DNA of 64,000 nt from Lachnospiraceae bacterium (GTDB taxonomy: Bacteria; Bacillota; Clostridia; Lachnospirales; Lachnospiraceae), in NCBI GenBank assembly GCA_029053015.1, contig JAIDHX010000036.1, positions 124,001-188,000 of the forward strand, given 5' to 3'. Under the pieces are notes generated by a model. That model was not told the DNA's origin, made no database searches, and saw only the letters and a program-made list of their open reading frames with translations. A program made the position numbers and the translations under genes. Positions 18,192-28,372 of the stretch are shown here, piece after piece (position 1 is the first letter of the stretch; each line of letters begins with the position of its first letter).

Positions 18192-19235
18192 TTAACCGAT
18201 GCTGGACATGATTCCCATAAGAGGGAAGATAACGGACATCAGAATCAGTCCCACAATAACGGATAAAATAATGACCAGGGTAGGCTCTAAAATCGATATA
18301 ATGGAACGGATTTTTCGCTCGGTTTCCCTGTCGTAGTTGTCAGCTATTTTCTGCATAACGGTATCGATGGCGCCGGTTCTGAAACCAACGGCAACCATGC
18401 GCGAGTAGAGGTTGGAAAAAATACCGGAAGCAGTCAGCGCCTCTGAAAAGTTGGCACCCTCTCTGATTGATTTTTTGCAGGCTTCGATTTTTTCCTGCAT
18501 ACCCTTGTGCTCTGTCAGCTCGGAAACCATATCCAGACTGTTAAAGGTGTCCATGCCGCTGCTGATGGTGAGCGCCATACCGCTTGCAAAGCGTCCGGCG
18601 GCAAGCTTCTCATAAAAGCCCTTTGTCAACGGAAAGGCGGAGAGGATGCGTCTTGAGAGAGCGCGCCCCTTCCTGGTCTTGGTTGACAGAATATAGAGTG
18701 CTGCGATGACAAGCAGAATCGCAACAAAGATAACGGAATAGCGGTTTAAGGAGTTGCCCATACGGAGAAGCGTCCCGGATATACCGCTCATTTCGCTGCC
18801 GAGCTGGATAAAGACCTGATTGAAAATGGGCAGTACCTTGCCGAGCAGTACAAAAATGACGAGTACCATGATACCAATCATAATGAAGGGGTAACTCACG
18901 GCGCTGCGGATGCTGTCGGAAATGGAATCCTCCCGCTCATAATATGCGGCAAGCGACTGCATAACCGAATCCAGATTGCCGGATTCCTCGCCGATGGCAA
19001 TCATATGCAGTACATAGTCGGGAAAGACGTTAGATGCGCGCAGTGCCTCGGCAAAAGGCTCGCCCTGCCTGCAGACATCCAGTATGCCCTGAATGATGTC
19101 CTTTCCTTCCTTTGTTTTGCTGTCGTTTAACAGGATACTCATACTTTCCATCGGTGTGATACCGGCGTTAAACAGCATGGCGGTCTGATTGCAGAAGGAG
19201 GCAATCTCCTGATTGGATAATCTTTTTTTGCCCAT
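18192..19235 (-). CDS. Type II secretion/type IV pilus inner-membrane protein GspF/PilC
   Basis: The polytopic platform protein that works with a secretion ATPase to extrude pilins. At 347 residues it shows two tandem GspF domains, each starting with the same theme (FCNQTAMLFNAGITPMESMSILL and FASGMALTISSGMDTFNSLDMV). Hydrophobic spans lie between them and at the C-terminus (TLVIILSVIVGLILMSVIFPLM). It is slightly shorter than typical PilC (about 400). It heads the pilin-like genes. No GspE/PilB ATPase or prepilin peptidase lies nearby in this window, so those partners must be encoded elsewhere or be lost. Confidence 0.88.
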   Translation of the reverse strand: MGKKRLSNQEIASFCNQTAMLFNAGITPMESMSILLNDSKTKEGKDIIQGILDVCRQGEPFAEALRASNVFPDYVLHMIAIGEESGNLDSVMQSLAAYYEREDSISDSIRSAVSYPFIMIGIMVLVIFVLLGKVLPIFNQVFIQLGSEMSGISGTLLRMGNSLNRYSVIFVAILLVIAALYILSTKTRKGRALSRRILSAFPLTKGFYEKLAAGRFASGMALTISSGMDTFNSLDMVSELTEHKGMQEKIEACKKSIREGANFSEALTASGIFSNLYSRMVAVGFRTGAIDTVMQKIADNYDRETERKIRSIISILEPTLVIILSVIVGLILMSVIFPLMGIMSSIG

Positions 19236-19253
19236 TGTCTTTATTCTCCTTAT

Positions 19254-20393
19254 TTAATATAAATATTTGACAACATAGTTACTTCCATTGCTGATAAAGT
19301 CCCTCAGTTCACTTTCATCGACCATGGATGCGAAGGTAGGATCCATAAGCTCCCATTCATTTCCGTTAAACTGTACGATGCCGTTGACCCAGCCGACATC
19401 GGAAATATAAGCGCTAATCCACGCGTGGTACGCATCTCCGGCGTAGCCCACTTCCAAGCGGGTGGGAATCCGCTGGCTTCGCAGCATGCTGGTCATAACA
19501 GCGGCGTAATCCAGACATATGCCCTTGCCGCTGGACAGAACGGAATCTACATTGGGAATGTAGCCGCTGGGAACGGTTGCCGCCTTGTCGTAATCATAGG
19601 AAATGGATTCTATCACGTAGTTGTATATATTTGTAATCACGTCCAAATCGGTATTGGCGGGTTCGGCAAGTTCCTTTGCCAAAGAGACCGTCCGGCTTGA
19701 GGAACTAAACATACAGTACTGGTTGGGATACAGATAAGGTCCAAACTCGTTGGACAGGGTAACATTGATGGTTTCTGCCAGGCAAATTGCGTAATTGTTG
19801 TCAAAAACATTCTCCAAAATCGTAATATCATAAGAGCCGCTGCCGGACGACAGGGGAAAAGCCACGTACTCGCTGTTGTTCAGATTGTAGGTGTAGGTAA
19901 CGCCGTTGCTCCCCTTTACCTGCATTTTAACCTTGGCGCAGGTGCCGGTGTAGCATGCCATGAAATAACCTTCCGAAGCGTTGGAGTAGTCGATGGAGGC
20001 ATAATCATTGTGCGTTTCCGCCGAACCGCTTGCCGTAGGCACAAGGCAGCGGGGCGTATTATCCCTGAGCCCCGTTACCGGCTCGGGAGAAGTCTCCGGT
20101 TCCGGTTCGGTAGAAGCGTCCGGCTCTTCCACAGATGGAGTGGAGGAGGCAGAAGGGTCTACATCCGGTGCAGGCGTTGCGTCATCCGGTACGTTTGATT
20201 CAGTCGGTACGGTTGGATCATCCGGTGTGGTTGTGTTATCCGGTACCGTTGCATCGGGTGCGGGTGAGCCTGTTTCGTCAGTCGCAGGCGGGATGGTGCC
20301 GGAAGGCTGGAGATCGGTGTTTGTGCCGCAGCCTGCAAGCGCCATGCATGACAAATATAAAATTAAGAAAAATATAAAAGTCTTTTTTTTCAT
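19254..20393 (-). CDS. Transglutaminase-like lipoprotein
   Basis: The second ATG (20393, MKKKTFIFF) is preferred because AAGGATGG lies 6 nt upstream. The signal ends in the lipobox ALAGC. A Pro/Thr/Asp/Glu-rich linker of about 90 residues follows, which would lift the domain away from the membrane. The C-terminal half is a transglutaminase-like cysteine-protease fold. The catalytic Cys is in GKGICLDYA, His in DAYHAWIS and Asp in LMDPTFA. Such domains act as proteases or amidases as often as crosslinkers. It lies between the anti-sigma gene and the GspF-like gene, so a role in assembling or processing the surface structure is plausible. Confidence 0.8.
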   Translation of the reverse strand: MKKKTFIFFLILYLSCMALAGCGTNTDLQPSGTIPPATDETGSPAPDATVPDNTTTPDDPTVPTESNVPDDATPAPDVDPSASSTPSVEEPDASTEPEPETSPEPVTGLRDNTPRCLVPTASGSAETHNDYASIDYSNASEGYFMACYTGTCAKVKMQVKGSNGVTYTYNLNNSEYVAFPLSSGSGSYDITILENVFDNNYAICLAETINVTLSNEFGPYLYPNQYCMFSSSSRTVSLAKELAEPANTDLDVITNIYNYVIESISYDYDKAATVPSGYIPNVDSVLSSGKGICLDYAAVMTSMLRSQRIPTRLEVGYAGDAYHAWISAYISDVGWVNGIVQFNGNEWELMDPTFASMVDESELRDFISNGSNYVVKYLY

Positions 20394-20415
20394 AGCCATC
20401 CTTCAATTTATTGAT

Positions 20416-20901
20416 TTAGCGGGGAGAAAGCCAAAGATGAAAATCAGGTGCATTCTCCAAAGGAATATAAATATTGGTCTCAGTTCCATAGTAGGAAAAA
20501 GAAATAACGCCGGTTTTTTCGTTGTAGGAAAGCGCCGGCTCAATGATGCCGGAGTCAGTTTCCTGATATGCCTCACTGTAGCATATGCCGCTGCCCGATA
20601 AAGTCAACTTCAGCACATCGCCGGAGAGCGTGTCGGATATCAGCATGACCTCAGAGGTTTCGCTGCCATTCAGAAAAGAAGCGGCAGGTACAACGATGAG
20701 GGGCAGGACAAAGGTAAAAAGCAGCAGAAGCGCCGTTATGGCGAGCAGTCTGTTGTAAATGCGGGTATTCAGTTTGCGGCGGAATGCCAGTCTGTCGAAA
20801 GCCACGGTGTTCGGAGGAATATGGCATGCCTTAAACACATTCTGCAGAGTGGCGTCAGCCTGCTTTAAATCCATTTGATGTCTTTTTTTGTCAAAAAGCA
20901 T
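20416..20901 (-). CDS. Putative membrane anti-sigma factor
   Basis: The ORF track uses a GTG at 20905-20907, but ATG 20901 sits 7 nt after a perfect GGAGG. The 161-residue protein has a cytoplasmic N-terminus of about 55 residues, one membrane helix (AITALLLLFTFVLPLIVVPAASF) and an external beta-rich domain. This is the layout of ECF anti-sigma factors. It is encoded 12 nt after the sigma factor gene. The call rests on this pairing and topology; there is no clear zinc-binding anti-sigma motif. Confidence 0.6.
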   Translation of the reverse strand: MLFDKKRHQMDLKQADATLQNVFKACHIPPNTVAFDRLAFRRKLNTRIYNRLLAITALLLLFTFVLPLIVVPAASFLNGSETSEVMLISDTLSGDVLKLTLSGSGICYSEAYQETDSGIIEPALSYNEKTGVISFSYYGTETNIYIPLENAPDFHLWLSPR

Positions 20902-20913
20902 ATTCACACCTCC

Positions 20914-21471
20914 TTAACTCTTAAGCAGTACCAGCAAATGTGCATTGCCGGAGGCGATGTAGCGTTTTACGCTGCTCCGGCTGATTTCCATCGCGGCAGC
21001 AATTTCCTGAAGCTTCATATTGTTGTAGTAGCGCATCGTCAATACCTGCTTTTCCTGAAAAGGCAGTGCATCCATTGCTTTGTTCAGACGCTCATATTCA
21101 TCCTTTTGCAGACAGCGCGCTTCCGGATTTGTATCGGTGGAGTCATCCTGCAGAAGCTCTAAAATTTCGGGATCTGCAATGTCCTGAAACTGGTTTAGCT
21201 TTTTGCTCATGTCATAACAGACATGGAAAGAAATCCGGTTCAGCCATGCGATGAATAAGGTCGGATCGTTCAGCTTATTTAGATTTTTCAGTGCCGATAT
21301 ATATATTTCCTGCACCGCATCGTGGGCAAGGAAATCATCGCGCAGATAATGTCTTGCATAGTTGTATACCTTGTTAAAGGTCAGGGCATACAGTTCAGCA
21401 AAGGCATCACTGTCATTTTGTCTGGCGCGTATCACAAGACCCGCCAGATAGGGGATATTGGATTCTTTCAT
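20914..21471 (-). CDS. ECF-type RNA polymerase sigma factor
   Basis: A 185-residue sigma-70 family protein with region 2 (AFAELYALTFNKVYNYARHYLRDDFLAHDAVQEIYISAL, then WLNRISFHVCYD) and region 4 (LPFQEKQVLTMRYYNNMKLQEIAAAMEISRSSVKRYI) joined by a short linker. Regions 1 and 3 are missing, as in extracytoplasmic-function sigma factors. It is likely to direct expression of the minus-strand operon beneath it, held in check by the membrane protein encoded next. Its own promoter motif could not be identified. Confidence 0.88.
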   Translation of the reverse strand: MKESNIPYLAGLVIRARQNDSDAFAELYALTFNKVYNYARHYLRDDFLAHDAVQEIYISALKNLNKLNDPTLFIAWLNRISFHVCYDMSKKLNQFQDIADPEILELLQDDSTDTNPEARCLQKDEYERLNKAMDALPFQEKQVLTMRYYNNMKLQEIAAAMEISRSSVKRYIASGNAHLLVLLKS

Positions 21472-21498
21472 AATATTACGGCGCTTTCTCTACGAGTG

Positions 21499-22206
21499 TC
21501 AGGAAATATGATACAGCTTGTTGTAGGTTGCGGTTAAAAGCTGGGTGAATGCCTGCACTTGTTCTTCCCCTGCCAGTGTGTAGGCGGAACGCAGCTTAAT
21601 CGGTGTTTTGTCATGCTCTTCATTATATAAGGTAATCTTTGCTTCCAGCCCGGCAATAAACTTCTCCATGGACTCTTTGCTGCAGTCGTCGAGCACTACA
21701 ACAAATTCATTGCCGCCGTTGCGGCAGACAAAACCGGTGGAATCGCCGCTCTCTTCCAATATGCCGCAGAAATCCTGAATCAGCCTGTCTCCGGTCTTGT
21801 GCCCTTCCGTCTCGTTGATACGTTTCAGATTGCTGATGGTAAACATGGCGCAGCCGGTATTTTGTAAGGACTTGCGGCTTGTATAGGTTCTGAAAACAGC
21901 ATCCAGACTATGTCTGTTGGGCATGCCGGTCATGCTGTCGAGATAGGCCGTCTGTATCAGCGCATGGCTGCCGACGGCAAGAGCGCGCAGCTTGAAAAAA
22001 TCATTGAGCAGGCAGACAAAGCTGAAAATCATCAGCACCCAGATGGTGGCGCACAGGATAAAAAGAGTCCTGTCGGCATAAATCATGTGCCTGAGCCGCG
22101 AATCCATAATTAGTGTAACGAAAAATATAATTTCAATGACTGCCAGAAGGCCTAACTGTATGATTTTGGCAGTGCGGAAGGTTTTGATAAATTTCTGCTC
22201 CGGCAT
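21499..22206 (-). CDS. Membrane GGDEF-domain protein with altered signature (GGNEF)
   Basis: A 235-residue protein. Two membrane helices at the N-terminus (IIQLGLLAVIEIIFFVTLI and LFILCATIWVLMIFSFVCLL) are followed by a diguanylate-cyclase-type domain that starts at YLDSMTGMPNRHSLD. The active-site loop reads RNGGNEFVVV, so the third residue of GGDEF is Asn. Also, the metal-ligand region reads FTISNLKRINE, where active enzymes have a DxDxFK-like motif. Catalytic activity is therefore doubtful, and it may be a receptor or a degenerate cyclase. It lies 27 nt upstream of the sigma factor gene on the same strand. Confidence 0.82.
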   Translation of the reverse strand: MPEQKFIKTFRTAKIIQLGLLAVIEIIFFVTLIMDSRLRHMIYADRTLFILCATIWVLMIFSFVCLLNDFFKLRALAVGSHALIQTAYLDSMTGMPNRHSLDAVFRTYTSRKSLQNTGCAMFTISNLKRINETEGHKTGDRLIQDFCGILEESGDSTGFVCRNGGNEFVVVLDDCSKESMEKFIAGLEAKITLYNEEHDKTPIKLRSAYTLAGEEQVQAFTQLLTATYNKLYHIS

Positions 22207-22398
22207 GGACTCACGCCTCCTTTCTGTCGCCGCTTAAAATTTGTTTCAAGAGATACTACTATTATAAAGTAATGATGCAAAAAAGGGAAGATGAAAATTC
22301 ATTTTGTCTGAATGGACCGTTTGGAGGAAAAAGGCAGTCTTTATACTTGAATGAATTTAAGTAATTATAAAAAATGAATGAAAGGAGTCTGTATTCAT

Positions 22399-22737
22399 TT
22401 GGACGGATTATTTGTACACGGTGTGACGGAAGTAATGAGCACTATGGACACGGCAGCACAGGGATTGGGTTACAGATTATACGTGATTAAGGAAGGGACA
22501 GTGCCTTTGGCGGGAAATATTGCTCACAGCGTTTTTTTCCCGGGAACAATGGCGGTGATGACATTTATGCTTCTGGGGGCGGCAGTCGGTTTATACATTG
22601 CGGCATGCAGGCAGTACCGCCGCAGAATTGCCGAACTGACCGGACGCAAACCCAAGTCGCTTACCGGCTGGAAGCTTTGGCGGCTGAAAGAAATTGCGCA
22701 GGAGATAGAATATGAACTGACGGGGGAAAACATATGA
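22399..22737 (+). CDS. Small single-pass membrane protein upstream of rfbD
   Basis: Not recognised. The track ORF begins at ATG 22378, but AAAGGAG lies inside it. A TTG at 22399, 11 nt after that site, is a better start and gives about 112 residues. There is one hydrophobic segment (AVMTFMLLGAAVGLYIAA), then a basic helix-rich tail (QYRRRIAELTGRKPKSLTGWKLWRLK). Its stop overlaps the rfbD start as ATGA, indicating translational coupling. The start is uncertain. Confidence 0.55.
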   Translation: MDGLFVHGVTEVMSTMDTAAQGLGYRLYVIKEGTVPLAGNIAHSVFFPGTMAVMTFMLLGAAVGLYIAACRQYRRRIAELTGRKPKSLTGWKLWRLKEIAQEIEYELTGENI

Positions 22738-23588
22738 AGGTATTGGTGACAGGAGTAAAGGGACAGCTCGGATATGATGTGGCAGAGGAGCTTGAAAAAA
22801 GAGGAACGGAGGTTGTCGGCGTTGATGTTGACGAGATGGACATCACGGACGAGGCAGCAGTACGAAGGGTGATTCTGGGAGCGGCTCCCGACGCCGTAAT
22901 CCACTGTGCCGCTTATACGGCGGTGGACGCGGCGGAGGACAATGAGGAAATGTGCCGCAGAGTCAATGCGGACGGCACGGGGTATATTGCCGATGTGTGC
23001 AAAGAACTTGACATTAAAATGCTCTATATCAGCACGGATTATGTGTTTGACGGACAGGGAACAAGGCCCTGGGAGCCGGACGACGAAAGAAAACCGCTCA
23101 GCGTGTACGGGCAGACCAAGTATGAGGGCGAGCTGGCAGTGCAGAATACGCTGGACAAATACTTTATCGTAAGAATCACGTGGACATTCGGTGTGAACGG
23201 CAAAAATTTTGTAAAAACCATGCTGCGTCTTGCAGAGACGAACAAGAGGATTACTGTTGTAAACGACCAGTACGGTTCGCCCACGGCAACCGCAGATTTG
23301 GCAGTTCTGCTGTCAGATATGATAGAGACGGAAAAATACGGCATTTACCATGCCACAAATGAAGGTATCTGCACATGGTATGAATTTACCTGTGAGATAT
23401 TCAGGCAGGCGGGCATAGACGTCGAGGTGGTTCCCGTTACCTCAGAAGAGTACAATGCCAAGGCAAAGAGGCCGGCAAACAGCAGGATGAGCAAGGACAA
23501 GCTGGACGCGAACGGCTTCAAGCGCCTCCCTCCCTGGCAGGATGCGCTCACGCGCTATCTTACCAAGTTAGGCAGATATGCGCTTTAA
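22734..23588 (+). CDS. rfbD: dTDP-4-dehydrorhamnose reductase
   Basis: Last step of dTDP-L-rhamnose synthesis: NAD(P)H reduction of dTDP-4-keto-L-rhamnose in the cytoplasm. The 284-residue length fits. The N-terminal Rossmann motif is GVKGQLG, followed by HCAAYTAVDAAE and STDYVFDG, the catalytic YGQTKYEGE (Tyr-xxx-Lys) and RITWTFGVNGKNF. No rfbA, B or C lies next to it, so the rest of the pathway must be elsewhere. It is the last gene before the str operon and overlaps the small membrane protein gene by 4 nt. Confidence 0.93.
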   Translation: MKVLVTGVKGQLGYDVAEELEKRGTEVVGVDVDEMDITDEAAVRRVILGAAPDAVIHCAAYTAVDAAEDNEEMCRRVNADGTGYIADVCKELDIKMLYISTDYVFDGQGTRPWEPDDERKPLSVYGQTKYEGELAVQNTLDKYFIVRITWTFGVNGKNFVKTMLRLAETNKRITVVNDQYGSPTATADLAVLLSDMIETEKYGIYHATNEGICTWYEFTCEIFRQAGIDVEVVPVTSEEYNAKAKRPANSRMSKDKLDANGFKRLPPWQDALTRYLTKLGRYAL

Positions 23589-23623
23589 ATCTTTAAAATA
23601 TCGCAAAACCCGCGAAAAAGTTA

Positions 23624-23652
23624 TTGACAATGCATTTGCAAGCACGTATACT
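23624..23652 (+). promoter_or_regulatory. str operon promoter (rpsL)
   Basis: TTGACA (23624-23629) and TATACT (23647-23652) are separated by 17 nt, giving a near-consensus promoter about 115 nt upstream of rpsL. Confidence 0.85.
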
Positions 23653-23677
23653 ATCATAGTGTGCACGCAAATGCATT
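23629..23677. promoter_or_regulatory. Long dyad centred on the str promoter -10
   Basis: Perfect 11-bp arms AATGCATTTGC (23629-23639) and GCAAATGCATT (23667-23677) flank an inner GCAC/GTGC pair, with the centre next to the -10 hexamer. The left arm lies upstream of the expected start site, so this cannot be an RNA hairpin in the main transcript. It looks like a protein-binding operator or a DNA cruciform. Confidence 0.6.
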
Positions 23678-23766
23678 CTTTTTTTGTGACCTTAATATGG
23701 AAGAAGATGTATATTTGCGCAGTACATGGAAAATATTATTTTATATTAAGAAAGAGGTGAAACAGA

Positions 23767-24186
23767 ATGCCAACATTTAACCAGTTAGTAAGAAAAGGAC
23801 GCCAGACAACGCAAAAGAAGTCTACAGCACCTGCTCTGCAGAAGGGCTTCAACTCTCTGCACAAGAAAGCTATCAATACTTCTTCTCCTCAGAAGAGAGG
23901 CGTATGTACCGCTGTTAAGACTGCGACTCCTAAGAAGCCTAACTCTGCACTGAGAAAGATTGCCAGAGTTCGTCTGTCAAACGGAATCGAAGTGACAAGC
24001 TATATCCCCGGAGAAGGACACAACCTGCAGGAGCATAGCGTTGTTCTGATTAGAGGCGGCAGGGTTAAAGACTTACCCGGTACCAGATACCACATCATCA
24101 GAGGTACACTGGATACAGCGGGAGTTGCTAACAGGAAACAGGCTCGCTCCAAGTACGGCGCGAAGAGACCCAAAGCTTCCAAGTAG
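23767..24186 (+). CDS. rpsL: 30S ribosomal protein S12
   Basis: Decoding-centre protein, 139 residues. The start [12 protein letters not shown] follows GAGGTGA. The [11 protein letters not shown] loop keeps the lysines whose mutation gives streptomycin resistance, and [13 protein letters not shown] is intact, so the sequence looks wild type. First gene of the str operon; 193 nt separate it from rpsG. Confidence 0.97.
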   Translation: MPTFNQLVRKGRQTTQKKSTAPALQKGFNSLHKKAINTSSPQKRGVCTAVKTATPKKPNSALRKIARVRLSNGIEVTSYIPGEGHNLQEHSVVLIRGGRVKDLPGTRYHIIRGTLDTAGVANRKQARSKYGAKRPKASK

Positions 24187-24235
24187 TGACTTGTTCACTT
24201 GTAGTCAACTGGATTCACATAACGTAACTATTTGA

Positions 24236-24850
<615 letters not shown>

Positions 24851-24927
24851 TTGCCGCTGTCTGAAGGACGTTTCAAGGCATATACTGACAGAAACGCCCG
24901 TTTTACTAATATAAGGAGGAAAAAACC

Positions 24928-27045
24928 TTGGCTGGAAGAGATTATCCATTGGAGAGAACCAGAAACATCGGTATTATGGCGCACATCGACGCTGGTAAGA
25001 CAACGTTGACCGAGCGTATTCTCTATTATACCGGTGTTAATTATAAGATTGGTGATACTCATGAAGGCACTGCTACCATGGACTGGATGGAGCAGGAACA
25101 GGAGAGAGGTATTACCATTACTTCTGCTGCGACTACCTGCCATTGGACTCTGGAAAAGGAGACAAAGCCCATGCCCGGGGCACTGGAGCATCGTATCAAT
25201 ATCATCGATACGCCGGGACACGTTGACTTCACGGTAGAAGTTGAACGTTCTCTGCGTGTGCTGGACGGTGCGGTTGGTGTGTTCTGTGCAAAAGGCGGCG
25301 TAGAGCCTCAGTCCGAGAACGTATGGCGTCAGGCTGACACCTACAACGTTCCCCGTATGGCGTTCATCAACAAGATGGACATTTTGGGAGCAAATTTCTA
25401 CGGTGCAGTAGAGCAGATTAAGACAAGGCTTGGCAAAAATGCCATCTGCCTGCAGCTGCCTATCGGCAAAGAAGACAGTTTCAAAGGAATCATTGATTTG
25501 TTTGAAATGAAAGCCTACATCTTTAATGATGATAAGGGCGAAGACATCACCGTTACAGACGACCTCGGCGACATGAAGGAGGATGCAGAGCTGTATCGCT
25601 CCGAGTTGATTGAGAAAATCTGCGAGCTGGATGATGATTTGATGATGGCGTATCTGGAGGGTGAAGAGCCTTCCGTGGAAGAATTAAAGAAGGTGCTCAG
25701 AAAGGCAACCTGCGAATGTGCGGCAATTCCCGTGTGCTGCGGTTCTGCTTACCGCAACAGGGGCGTACAGAAGCTTTTGGATGCAGTTCTGGAATATATG
25801 CCCGCACCTACAGACATTCCCGCAATCAAGGGCGTGGATCTGGAAGGAAACGAAGTAGAGAGGCATGCTTCCGATGAGGAGCCTTTCTCCGCGCTGGCAT
25901 TTAAGATTATGGCTGACCCGTTTGTCGGAAAGCTTGCATTCTTCAGAGTATATTCCGGTACCGTGAACTCCGGTTCTTACGTACTGAACGCTACAAAGGA
26001 TAAGAAAGAGCGTGTCGGCAGAATCCTGCAGATGCACGCAAACAAGAGAGCAGAGCTGGATAAGGTTTACTCCGGTGATATCGCGGCAGCGGTAGGCTTT
26101 AAGTTTACCACCACAGGCGATACCATCTGTGACGAGCAGCATCCCGTAATCCTCGAATCCATGGAGTTCCCTGAGCCGGTTATCGAGCTTGCAATCGAGC
26201 CCAAGACCAAGGCAGGACAGGGCAAGATGGGCGAGGCACTGGCAAAGCTTGCTGAAGAAGACCCGACCTTCCGCGCTCATACCAATCAGGAAACGGGACA
26301 GACGATTATCGCAGGTATGGGTGAGCTTCACCTCGAAATCATCGTTGACCGTCTGCTTCGTGAATTTAAGGTAGAGGCTAACGTAGGTGCACCTCAGGTT
26401 GCTTATAAGGAAACCTTCACAAAGCCTGTTGACCAGGAATACAAATATGCAAAACAGTCCGGCGGTCGTGGACAGTACGGACACTGTAAGGTTAAATTCG
26501 AGCCCATGGATGCAAACGGCGAAGAACTGTTCAAGTTTGAATCTTCCGTTGTCGGCGGTGCGATTCCGAAGGAATACATCCCCGCTGTCGGCGAGGGTAT
26601 CGAAGAAGCTACCAAGGCAGGTATTCTCGGTGGATTCCCGGTAGTCGGCGTTTACGCAAACGTATACGACGGTACCTACCACGAAGTCGATTCTTCCGAA
26701 ATGGCATTCCATATTGCCGGTTCCATGGCATTTAAGGAAGCAATGAAGAAGGCGGCGCCTGTACTGCTTGAGCCTATCATGAAAGTAGAAGTAACCATGC
26801 CGGAGGAGTATATGGGCGATGTAATCGGCGATATCAACTCCCGCCGCGGACGTATCGAGGGTATGGAAGATATCGGCGGAGGCAAGATGGTGAAGGCGTT
26901 CGTTCCGCTGGCTGAGATGTTCGGTTATGCGACCGACCTGAGAAGCAAGACACAGGGACGCGGCAACTACTCCATGTTCTTCGAGAAGTACGAGCAGGTT
27001 CCCAAGAACGTACAGGAAAAGGTACTTGCAGCGAAAGCGAAGTAA
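24928..27045 (+). CDS. fusA: Elongation factor G (TTG start)
   Basis: Ribosomal translocase GTPase, 705 residues. Translation begins at a TTG (24928) 8 nt after ATAAGGAGG, giving [13 protein letters not shown]. No nearby ATG fits the conserved N-terminus. G motifs: AHIDAGKTT (G1), DTPGHVDF (G3) and NKMD (G4). Domains II-V follow, with GGRGQYGH in domain IV and [14 protein letters not shown] in domain V. It lies 77 nt downstream of rpsG in the normal str order. Confidence 0.97.
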   Translation: MAGRDYPLERTRNIGIMAHIDAGKTTLTERILYYTGVNYKIGDTHEGTATMDWMEQEQERGITITSAATTCHWTLEKETKPMPGALEHRINIIDTPGHVDFTVEVERSLRVLDGAVGVFCAKGGVEPQSENVWRQADTYNVPRMAFINKMDILGANFYGAVEQIKTRLGKNAICLQLPIGKEDSFKGIIDLFEMKAYIFNDDKGEDITVTDDLGDMKEDAELYRSELIEKICELDDDLMMAYLEGEEPSVEELKKVLRKATCECAAIPVCCGSAYRNRGVQKLLDAVLEYMPAPTDIPAIKGVDLEGNEVERHASDEEPFSALAFKIMADPFVGKLAFFRVYSGTVNSGSYVLNATKDKKERVGRILQMHANKRAELDKVYSGDIAAAVGFKFTTTGDTICDEQHPVILESMEFPEPVIELAIEPKTKAGQGKMGEALAKLAEEDPTFRAHTNQETGQTIIAGMGELHLEIIVDRLLREFKVEANVGAPQVAYKETFTKPVDQEYKYAKQSGGRGQYGHCKVKFEPMDANGEELFKFESSVVGGAIPKEYIPAVGEGIEEATKAGILGGFPVVGVYANVYDGTYHEVDSSEMAFHIAGSMAFKEAMKKAAPVLLEPIMKVEVTMPEEYMGDVIGDINSRRGRIEGMEDIGGGKMVKAFVPLAEMFGYATDLRSKTQGRGNYSMFFEKYEQVPKNVQEKVLAAKAK

Positions 27046-27069
27046 ATACACGCATGTACAAAATAATGC

Positions 27070-27098
27070 TTGAAAAAACTGGTTATTTTTAATATAAT
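27070..27098 (+). promoter_or_regulatory. tuf promoter
   Basis: TTGAAA (27070-27075), a 17-nt spacer and a perfect TATAAT (27093-27098) lie in the 119-nt gap between fusA and tuf. This gives tuf its own start in addition to read-through. Confidence 0.8.
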
Positions 27099-27164
27099 TA
27101 GAAATAGCCGAGTAATATTGAACAATTAAAGTCGAATCAACAATTTTAAGGAGGACTCATAAAA

Positions 27165-28352
27165 ATGGCTAAAGCTAAATTTGAAAGAAATAAGCCCCAT
27201 TGTAACATTGGTACCATCGGTCACGTTGACCATGGCAAAACCACTTTGACCGCAGCAATCACCAAGGTTCTGGCTGAGAGAGTTGCCGGAAACGAGAAGG
27301 TAGATTTCGAGAATATCGATAAGGCTCCCGAAGAGAGAGAGCGTGGTATTACCATTTCTACCGCACACGTAGAGTATCAGACAGAGAAGAGACATTACGC
27401 ACACGTTGACTGCCCGGGCCATGCTGACTACGTTAAGAACATGATCACCGGTGCTGCACAGATGGACGGCGCTATTCTGGTTGTTGCTGCAACCGACGGC
27501 GTTATGGCTCAGACCAAGGAGCACATCCTTCTGTCCCGTCAGGTAGGCGTACCTTACATCGTTGTTTTCATGAACAAGTGCGATATGGTAGACGATCCTG
27601 AACTGCTTGAGCTGGTTGAGATGGAAATCACAGAGCAGCTTGAAGAATATGACTTCACAGACTGCCCTATCGTTAAGGGTTCCGCTCTGAAGGCTTTGGA
27701 AGATCCCAACGGCGAGTGGGGCGACAAGGTTATGGAGCTCATGAGCACTGTTGACGAGTATATTCCGGATCCTCAGCGTGATACTGACAAGCCTTTCCTT
27801 ATGCCTGTCGAGGACGTATTCACCATTACCGGACGTGGTACTGTTGCAACCGGTAGAGTAGAGCGTGGTACACTGAAACTGAACGACGAAGTTGAAATCA
27901 TCGGTATCAAGGAAGACACCAAGAAGACCGTTGTAACCGGTATCGAAATGTTCCGTAAGATGCTTGACGAGGCTCAGGCTGGTGATAACATCGGCGCACT
28001 GCTTCGTGGTGTTCAGAGAACTGAAATCGAAAGAGGACAGGTTCTTTCAAAACCCGGCAGCGTTACCTGCCACAAGAAATTCACCGCTCAGGTTTACGTA
28101 CTGACCAAGGACGAAGGTGGACGTCATACTCCTTTCTTCAACAACTATCGTCCTCAGTTCTACTTCAGAACAACTGACGTAACCGGCGTTTGCGCACTGC
28201 CTGCTGGCACCGAGATGTGCATGCCTGGTGATAACGTAGAGATGACCATCGAACTGATTCATCCCATCGCTATGGAGCAGGGTCTTACCTTCGCTATCCG
28301 TGAGGGTGGTAGAACAGTTGGTTCAGGCCGTGTTGCTACTATCATCGAGTAA
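27165..28352 (+). CDS. tuf: Elongation factor Tu
   Basis: Delivers aminoacyl-tRNA to the ribosome. 395 residues, start after TAAGGAGGA. G motifs [17 protein letters not shown] and NKCD are intact, and the effector-loop region ERERGITI is present. The C-terminus [13 protein letters not shown] is canonical. The last 63 nt of the gene region (28296-28358, including the stop) are duplicated perfectly at 38372, which marks this 3' end as a junction for foreign DNA. Confidence 0.98.
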   Translation: MAKAKFERNKPHCNIGTIGHVDHGKTTLTAAITKVLAERVAGNEKVDFENIDKAPEERERGITISTAHVEYQTEKRHYAHVDCPGHADYVKNMITGAAQMDGAILVVAATDGVMAQTKEHILLSRQVGVPYIVVFMNKCDMVDDPELLELVEMEITEQLEEYDFTDCPIVKGSALKALEDPNGEWGDKVMELMSTVDEYIPDPQRDTDKPFLMPVEDVFTITGRGTVATGRVERGTLKLNDEVEIIGIKEDTKKTVVTGIEMFRKMLDEAQAGDNIGALLRGVQRTEIERGQVLSKPGSVTCHKKFTAQVYVLTKDEGGRHTPFFNNYRPQFYFRTTDVTGVCALPAGTEMCMPGDNVEMTIELIHPIAMEQGLTFAIREGGRTVGSGRVATIIE

Positions 28353-28358
28353 TCAATA
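28296..28358 (+). repeat. 63-bp direct repeat at the tuf 3' end (att-like, copy 1)
   Basis: Covers the last 18 codons of tuf, the stop and 6 nt beyond (to TAATCAATA). It is identical over 63 bp to 38372-38434 and matches 48330-48361 at 30 of 32 positions. Restoring a gene's 3' end on integration is the usual signature of an attachment site. Confidence 0.85.
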
Positions 28359-28372
28359 AAAAGCTAGATTTC

